Positions 6,043 through 10,492 of a stretch of DNA of 10,492 nucleotides are shown one piece after another. Below the pieces are notes generated by a model. That model was not told where the DNA came from, made no database searches, and saw only the letters and a list, made by a program, of their open reading frames with translations. Every line of letters begins with the position of its first letter. Within the stretch, counting starts at the first letter, position 1. Origin of the DNA: Acidobacteriaceae bacterium (GTDB taxonomy: Bacteria > Acidobacteriota > Terriglobia > Terriglobales > Acidobacteriaceae). The stretch spans positions 1 through 10,492 of the forward strand of contig PMCH01000161.1 of NCBI GenBank assembly GCA_003154055.1, given 5' to 3'. Made by a program: the position numbers and the translations under genes.

Positions 6043-7338
6043 ATGCTCAATCGTCGCGGCTTTCTTACCTCCTCGCTGGCATCCTCGCTCGCCGCAGGCC
6101 TGGTCATGCCGGGAAATCTGTGGGCTCAACTGCAGTCCGCACCCTCCGGGTTACCGGATCGCTCCCTGTTGAACTCGAACGAGGACGCCTACTGGCGTGA
6201 AATGCGCCAGCAATTCCTCATCCCCCCTGACGAGGTCTACCTGAACAACGGCACGGTCGGATCCAGCCCAGCCCCGGTGCTGCGCGCCATCTTCGAGTCC
6301 TATGAAGCCTCGGAAAAACTCAACGAAGCCGATCCCGAGGACTACCCCATCTGGGGATATGCATCCTGGAATAAGTTCCGTGATCCCCTGGCCGCTTTTG
6401 TCGGGTGCGATCGCAATGAAATCGCACTGCTGCGAAACGCGACCGAGGCTAACAGCTACATCGCGAATGGTCTAGACCTGAAAGCTGGCGACGAGGTGCT
6501 CATGACCGACCAGGAGCATCCGGGCGGCGAGATGCCCTGGCAACTGCGCGCCAGGCGCTACGGAATTGTGGTCAAGAAGATCACTCTTCCGAAGCCGGTG
6601 GATAGTCCGGCACAGGTCTTGAACCTGTTCAACGACGCCATTACTCCCCGCACCGGCGTCCTGTTCTTCAGCCACATCAGCACGTTCAGCGGGGCGGTGT
6701 TGCCGGCGAGAGAACTCAGCGCCCTGGCCCGCAGCAAAGGAATTATCTCAGCGGTGGACGGCGCGCATGTTCCCGGCATGATGCGCCTGAACCTGCACGA
6801 CCTGGGCTGCGACCTCTACTCTTCCAGCCCGCACAAGTGGCTGCAGGCACCCAAGGGATCGGGTTTTCTCTACGTCCGCGACGAGATCATTGACCGCATG
6901 TGGAACACGATTGCCACCGAAGGCTGGGACGATCCCAAGATTCGCGCCGAGCGCTTCCAGCGTATCGGCAGCTCGAATGTCCCGGCGCTGGCAGGCTTGC
7001 GCGCGGCCATCCAGTTAGCCAACGACATCGGAATGGACCGGATTGAACGCCGCCACCGCCAGCTTGGTGACTACATTCTGGCTGCCATGATCAAGCGCGG
7101 CGCGCAGTCATGGACCTCTCCCGATGCATCGATGCGATGCGCCATCGTCACCGTGAACGTTCCGCCGCTACCTCGAATGGAACTGGAAAGCTGGTTGTGG
7201 AAGGAACGGAAGATTCGTATTCGTGGCGCCGATCCGCACAAACTGCGGCTGTCCACGCCGTACTACATTTCGAAGCAGGATATCGACCGGTTCCTGGACT
7301 GCTTCGACGAGTTCCGAAAGAAAAAAGGGGCAGCGTAG
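6043..7338 (+). CDS. Class V aminotransferase-fold PLP enzyme with a Tat-type signal
   Basis: From the ATG at 6043 the protein has 431 residues. It begins M-L-N-R-R-G-F-L-T-S-S followed by a hydrophobic stretch (9-22) and W-A-Q, a twin-arginine signal, which fits export of an enzyme folded with its cofactor. The frame is open upstream to 5818, but that extension is not family-like and would bury the Tat signal. The class V fold is clear: Y-L-N-N-G-T-V-G (66-73), R-N-A-T-E-A-N (131-137), D-Q-E-H-P (156-160), H-I-S-T-F-S-G (211-217), the PLP-ring aspartate in V-D-G-A-H (D239, H242), the Schiff-base lysine in S-S-P-H-K-W (K265), and the carboxylate-binding arginine in L-R-L-S-T-P-Y-Y (R402). It is closest in look to isopenicillin-N-epimerase/cysteine-desulfurase-like proteins; the substrate is unknown. 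A weak AGGCGG lies 8-9 nt before the ATG. The stop is 1 nt from a convergent stop. Confidence 0.9.
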   Translation: MLNRRGFLTSSLASSLAAGLVMPGNLWAQLQSAPSGLPDRSLLNSNEDAYWREMRQQFLIPPDEVYLNNGTVGSSPAPVLRAIFESYEASEKLNEADPEDYPIWGYASWNKFRDPLAAFVGCDRNEIALLRNATEANSYIANGLDLKAGDEVLMTDQEHPGGEMPWQLRARRYGIVVKKITLPKPVDSPAQVLNLFNDAITPRTGVLFFSHISTFSGAVLPARELSALARSKGIISAVDGAHVPGMMRLNLHDLGCDLYSSSPHKWLQAPKGSGFLYVRDEIIDRMWNTIATEGWDDPKIRAERFQRIGSSNVPALAGLRAAIQLANDIGMDRIERRHRQLGDYILAAMIKRGAQSWTSPDASMRCAIVTVNVPPLPRMELESWLWKERKIRIRGADPHKLRLSTPYYISKQDIDRFLDCFDEFRKKKGAA

Positions 7339-7339
7339 T

Positions 7340-8467
7340 CTAAGTCCACCGAAACCAACGCAGCGCAAGGAGGAACGACAGTCCGCCCCAAAGCACCAGC
7401 ACCAGAAGCCGTCCTGACTGCGAGGCCAGCGAAGCGCCCTCCAAGATCGTCGCCCGCAGCGCGTCGTTGAGGGCGGTCAGAGGCAAAACCTTGATAAAGG
7501 GCTGGGCCATCGTCGGGAAGTGCTCGTAGGGAAAAAAGACGCCGGAGAAAATCCACATTGGCATCATGACCAGGTTGATCAGACCGCTGACGCTCTCGAC
7601 TTTCTGAGCTCGGCAAGCAGTAAGAAGGCCGACCCCACCGAAGGCAACGGCTCCGATCGAGCCGAGCACGACTACCGACATAATCGATCCCGCCACGGGC
7701 ATGTGAAACACCAGCATGCCGAAAACCAGCAGCAGACCGACTTCAATCACCATCAGCACCAGGCGGCTGCTCATAACAGCGAGCAGGAAATCGCTGCGCC
7801 GCATGGGTGTCGCCACAAAGCGCTTCATCAGCTTCCGCTGACGCATGTCCACCAGGGAGAAGCCAATTCCCCACATGCCGGAATTCATCAGGCTCATGCC
7901 AATCAAGCCCGGGATCAGGAAATCGATGTAGCGCGATCCTGGCTCGCTGGAAGCCTGGGTTGATGTGGCGAGGATGTCTTTGCGTCCCGCTGCCGCCTGC
8001 AACGCCGCGTCGATCTCAGCTCGCGACAAAACGCTCTCCGGGCGCGCGGGATCGTAATAATAGGTATAGCTGCCATCGGCATTCGGCTCGACGACCAGGT
8101 CGAACTTGCCGAAATGAAAGCCCTTCAGAGCCGCCTCGCGCTCGAGTACTGCCGCGTGGATGACGGAGTGCCCCGATGAACCGCGCAGCATCGTCATCGT
8201 CTTTGCCGCGTCATTGCCAGCGACGACGGCGACGGAAGTCGTGTCGACGGGCTTGTTGCGAAACGCAATTCCGAGACCCAGCGAAAGCAATAGCGGGAAA
8301 CCGAATACCCAGAACACGATTTCAGGCTCACGTTTGAGTTCGAGCAGGCGAACCCAGAGCAGCTGCCGGTATCCAGTCCAGCGGCCATTGACGCGAGCGG
8401 GAGCGGCGGGTACCGGCGCGCGATCTTGAACCTCCGGAGTCTGCGGCGTGGTGGTTTCAGTGGGCAT
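7340..8467 (-). CDS. ABC-2 type exporter permease
   Basis: This 375-residue membrane subunit of an ABC exporter has the usual ABC-2 layout. A cytoplasmic N-terminus rich in Pro/Thr/Ala (1-28) comes first, then a first membrane helix near 51-69, a large extracytoplasmic domain (about 70-180), and five more helices near 182-204, 228-254, 261-283, 295-313 and 353-371. The loop R-Q-R-K-L-M-K-R-F-V-A-T-P-M (209-222) between helices 2 and 3 is the family's coupling-helix region, and F-S-G-V-F-F-P-Y-E (307-315) with L-P-L-T-A-L-N-D-A-L-R (328-338) is the usual C-terminal signature. Its ATG directly abuts the ATPase stop, with GGGAGG (8473-8478) 5 nt upstream, so both subunits are made together. The substrate is not evident; such pairs serve drugs, lipids or envelope polymers. 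Confidence 0.92.
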   Translation of the reverse strand: MPTETTTPQTPEVQDRAPVPAAPARVNGRWTGYRQLLWVRLLELKREPEIVFWVFGFPLLLSLGLGIAFRNKPVDTTSVAVVAGNDAAKTMTMLRGSSGHSVIHAAVLEREAALKGFHFGKFDLVVEPNADGSYTYYYDPARPESVLSRAEIDAALQAAAGRKDILATSTQASSEPGSRYIDFLIPGLIGMSLMNSGMWGIGFSLVDMRQRKLMKRFVATPMRRSDFLLAVMSSRLVLMVIEVGLLLVFGMLVFHMPVAGSIMSVVVLGSIGAVAFGGVGLLTACRAQKVESVSGLINLVMMPMWIFSGVFFPYEHFPTMAQPFIKVLPLTALNDALRATILEGASLASQSGRLLVLVLWGGLSFLLALRWFRWT

Positions 8468-9400
8468 TTAATCCTCCCGCAGATGGCGGCCGGTCAAGTT
8501 CACGAAAACGTCTTCGAGGCTGGCCTGACGCGTGCTGAGATGTTCGAGTTGCTGCCCCTGCTGGTTGACGGCGGCCAGCAGCGCCGGAATCGTCAGATGC
8601 GGTTCGCGCACATTGAGGCAAACTGCACTGTCCTCATGGCGAACCGACTCGACGCCCGGCAATTTCTGCCAAACATCGAGCCCGTAGCCGTTCTGACTGC
8701 CGCTGGTTTCGAACTCGACGACGTGATGTCCGCCGAGACGATCAATCAGATCCGGCGGCGTTCCCTCGGCGATGATTACTCCGTGATCCACAATCGCGAG
8801 GCGATCACAAAGCCGCTCGGCCTCGTCCATGTAGTGCGTGGTCAGAAGAACCGTGCCGCCCTTCTTCTGGAAGGCGCGCACGATGTCCCAGAGCTGGCGG
8901 CGACTCTGCGGATCAAGGCCGGTCGTGGGCTCATCGAGGAACAGGATGCGCGGGTTGCCGACCAGCGCTGTAGCAACCGCCAGCCGTTGTTTTTGCCCGC
9001 CTGACAGCTTGCCAACCCAGCTATCTGCTTTTTCAGTAAGTTGAAGCTCTTCGAGAACGTGTGCTGTCGGGCGCGGCTCGCGATAGAAGCTGGCGAAAAG
9101 CTCAATGGTCTCGCGCACGCTCAGCTTTTCCGAAAGCCGGGTTTCCTGCAACGAGATTCCAATCCATTCCCGCAACTGGCGGGGGTTCTCGTCCCAGCTA
9201 TGACCGAAGATTCGAACCTCGCCAGAGGTTGCTGCGAGCACGCCTTCAAGAATTTCAATGGTTGTGGTCTTCCCTGCTCCGTTCGGCCCCAGTAGGCCGA
9301 AACACTCCCCCGCTTCAATACGCAGGCTGAGCCCACGGACGGCCTCTATTTTGCCGTCGTAGGTCTTGCGCAGGTTTGTGCACTCGATCGGAGACCCCAC
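8468..9400 (-). CDS. ABC exporter ATP-binding protein
   Basis: This 310-residue ATPase drives the permease encoded directly downstream. All nucleotide-binding motifs are intact: Walker A G-P-N-G-A-G-K-T (38-45), Q-loop Q85, signature L-S-G-G-Q (132-136), Walker B I-L-F-L-D-E-P (152-158) with catalytic E157, D-loop G-L-D (161-163) and switch H189. A C-terminal domain of about 85 residues (224-310) ends in S-L-E-D-V-F-V-N-L-T-G-R, typical of drug/antibiotic-type ABC-2 exporter ATPases. The start is GTG at 9400; an in-frame stop lies at 9410-9412 (TAA on the minus strand), so the start cannot be much further upstream, and the nearby ATG at 9408 is out of frame. No Shine-Dalgarno is seen. The stop TAA touches the permease ATG (TAAATG). 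The phosphoesterase ends 24 nt upstream on the same strand. Confidence 0.95.
   Translation of the reverse strand: MGSPIECTNLRKTYDGKIEAVRGLSLRIEAGECFGLLGPNGAGKTTTIEILEGVLAATSGEVRIFGHSWDENPRQLREWIGISLQETRLSEKLSVRETIELFASFYREPRPTAHVLEELQLTEKADSWVGKLSGGQKQRLAVATALVGNPRILFLDEPTTGLDPQSRRQLWDIVRAFQKKGGTVLLTTHYMDEAERLCDRLAIVDHGVIIAEGTPPDLIDRLGGHHVVEFETSGSQNGYGLDVWQKLPGVESVRHEDSAVCLNVREPHLTIPALLAAVNQQGQQLEHLSTRQASLEDVFVNLTGRHLRED
8473..8478 (-). promoter_or_regulatory. Ribosome binding site of the permease, inside the ATPase gene
   Basis: The minus strand reads GGGAGG here, 5 nt before the permease ATG at 8467. It lies within the last codons of the ATPase, whose stop codon directly abuts the permease start. 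This arrangement favours coupled translation and a fixed subunit ratio. Confidence 0.7.
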
Positions 9401-9406
9401 GCAAGC

Positions 9407-9412
9407 ATTTTA
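9407..9412 (-). promoter_or_regulatory. Candidate -10 box for a leaderless ABC transcript
   Basis: The minus strand carries TAAAAT (five of six -10 bases). Its 3' edge is 6 nt before the GTG at 9400, so transcription would start on or next to the start codon and give a leaderless mRNA, which would fit the lack of a ribosome site. No clear -35 is visible, because that position lies in the end of the phosphoesterase gene. Confidence 0.3.
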
Positions 9413-9424
9413 GCCGAGTCGCGA

Positions 9425-10492
9425 CTACGGCGTGGAGTCCGAGTGCTGCGGTGCCGGCATGGGCACGTCGCCCTTTGCGTTGCGCCAGAGAATTTCGTTC
9501 AGTCGGGCGGCGTTCGCGGCGTCGGGCCTCGAGAAATCCATCTTCGACGACTCCTTCGCTCCGGGCGCCTTCTTCGCGTTCATCTTGTACACGAGGCCAT
9601 TGCGCAAATTGCTATCGTCAACCGTATACGGTGGCTGGGTTCCCGGCCCCGAGAGCAGAGGCGTCATCAGGGGCGCATGCGCATCGAAGAGGTTCATCGG
9701 CGGGAGGCCCAGCAGCTCTTCCATTGTGTGAATCATGCTGACTGTCGTATAGAAGTTGTGATCCAAAAATGCCTTCTCCGTGCGCGGCGAATACTTGCTG
9801 ATCACGAACGCGGTCGAGCGGTGAGCATCTACGTGGTCGGCGCCGTCCTGTGCGTCGTCTTCGAGGATGAAGATGGCTGTGTCGTCCCAGTACGCGGTGT
9901 GCGAAACGGCTTCCACCACACGCCCCACCGCCAGATCGTTGTCCGCGACCGACGCCTGCGGGGTGGGATGACCCGGACGCGTTCCGCTGGTGTGATCATC
10001 CGGCAGATACAGCAGGATGAATTGCGGCAGTTCCCTGGCCTTTCCCCGCGCTTTCACGAACTCATCAAACTCCCGCAGGAATTCATCGGCGCGGAGCTGG
10101 TCCGGATACTCTGTGTTGAAGTCGGGATACTGCGGATCGTAGTGTTCGCGCAACGCTACCTTGGTTGGCCGCACGCGATTCAACCGCGGCACCGCCCAAG
10201 GCCACGGACTTGGCCCGCCCCGCGGATTGCCCATATGGGCCGGCAGCGGCTCACCTTTCCTGATATCGGCGGAAGGACAAGGTGCCGATGTCGGAGAAGG
10301 TGTCCCTTCCTTGGGCGACTTTGCTTTTTGATCTTTGCACCACACACCCTGGACGAACTCGCCATAGATCCGGTAGCTCAGCCCGCGTTTCGCCAGGTTG
10401 TCCCAGATGAAACCTGTACCCGGATCATCAATATCTGGAATTCCCTGCTCCAGCGGCAACTCTTCCGCCATGGTGCCGTCGGCGTCGTAGGT
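9425..10492 (-). CDS. Alkaline-phosphatase-superfamily phosphoesterase (5' partial)
   Basis: The frame runs off the right edge of the window, so only the C-terminal 355 residues are present; the ATG at 10471 is internal, since open coding continues upstream (T-Y-D-A-D-G-T before it). Numbering from that ATG, the metal-site signatures of this phosphoesterase group are L-P-D-D-H (156-160), V-A-D-N-D (175-179), and E-D-D-A-Q-D-G-A-D-H-V-D-A-H-R (204-218), rich in Asp/His as in two-metal phosphatases. V-S-M-I-H-T-M-E-E-L-L-G-L (244-256) and L-F-D-A-H-A-P-L-M (261-269) complete the C-terminus. Acidobacteria often carry this enzyme, frequently fused to an N-terminal beta-propeller; whether one is present here cannot be seen. 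Full-length relatives are secreted; the signal would lie outside the window. Residues 43-70 form a Lys/Pro/Ser-rich segment with two cysteines (C45, C65). The substrate is unknown. It may be co-transcribed with the ABC genes, 24 nt downstream. Confidence 0.88.
   Translation of the reverse strand, partial: TYDADGTMAEELPLEQGIPDIDDPGTGFIWDNLAKRGLSYRIYGEFVQGVWCKDQKAKSPKEGTPSPTSAPCPSADIRKGEPLPAHMGNPRGGPSPWPWAVPRLNRVRPTKVALREHYDPQYPDFNTEYPDQLRADEFLREFDEFVKARGKARELPQFILLYLPDDHTSGTRPGHPTPQASVADNDLAVGRVVEAVSHTAYWDDTAIFILEDDAQDGADHVDAHRSTAFVISKYSPRTEKAFLDHNFYTTVSMIHTMEELLGLPPMNLFDAHAPLMTPLLSGPGTQPPYTVDDSNLRNGLVYKMNAKKAPGAKESSKMDFSRPDAANAARLNEILWRNAKGDVPMPAPQHSDSTP

Noticed and set aside
1..10492. Mobile element, prophage or defence island
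   Set aside because: No transposase, integrase, phage structural gene, terminal inverted repeat, tRNA junction or nuclease/methylase gene is visible.

Overview
The window looks like chromosomal DNA from a Gram-negative, GC-rich soil-type bacterium, most probably an acidobacterium (Terriglobia / 'Koribacter'-like). This is an inference from gene families, not from a marker gene. The clues are a small secreted Cys/His protein opening its mature part with T-G-K-V-S-D-x-M-C-G, a phosphoesterase of the type acidobacteria carry in many copies, a POTRA protein and other signal-peptide proteins that imply an outer membrane, and GTTCTCA-type heptamer repeats between genes. No rRNA, tRNA, CRISPR array, insertion sequence or phage gene is visible.

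Layout. Bases 1-4442 hold four plus-strand genes: a polytopic membrane protein with a C-terminal TPR domain (its 5' end is outside the window), a LysR-type regulator, a secreted protein made only of POTRA-like domains that starts 2 nt after the regulator, and a small secreted Cys/His protein. Bases 4443-4656 carry no gene but have heptamer repeats, two small hairpins and a strong bidirectional terminator. A secreted M48 zinc metalloprotease follows on the minus strand (4657-5769). A 273-bp divergent spacer separates it from a plus-strand class V PLP enzyme with a twin-arginine signal (6043-7338). That gene ends 1 nt from the convergent end of a minus-strand set: phosphoesterase (5' end outside the window), ABC ATPase, ABC-2 permease.

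How the genes may work together. The POTRA protein and the M48 protease both recall outer-membrane assembly and quality control (BamA-like and BepA-like), but they lie on opposite strands with a terminator between them, so a joint role is only a suggestion. The ATPase and permease clearly form one ABC exporter, with abutting stop and start codons. The phosphoesterase upstream could be co-transcribed, but a -10-like box in the gap suggests the exporter may also have its own, possibly leaderless, promoter.

Most of the window is ordinary housekeeping and envelope content. The most unusual items are the barrel-less POTRA protein behind a LysR gene, the His-bearing membrane/TPR fusion, the small Cys/His secreted protein, the Tat-type class V aminotransferase and the putative leaderless ABC gene. 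I do not see a clearly new defence or mobile system.
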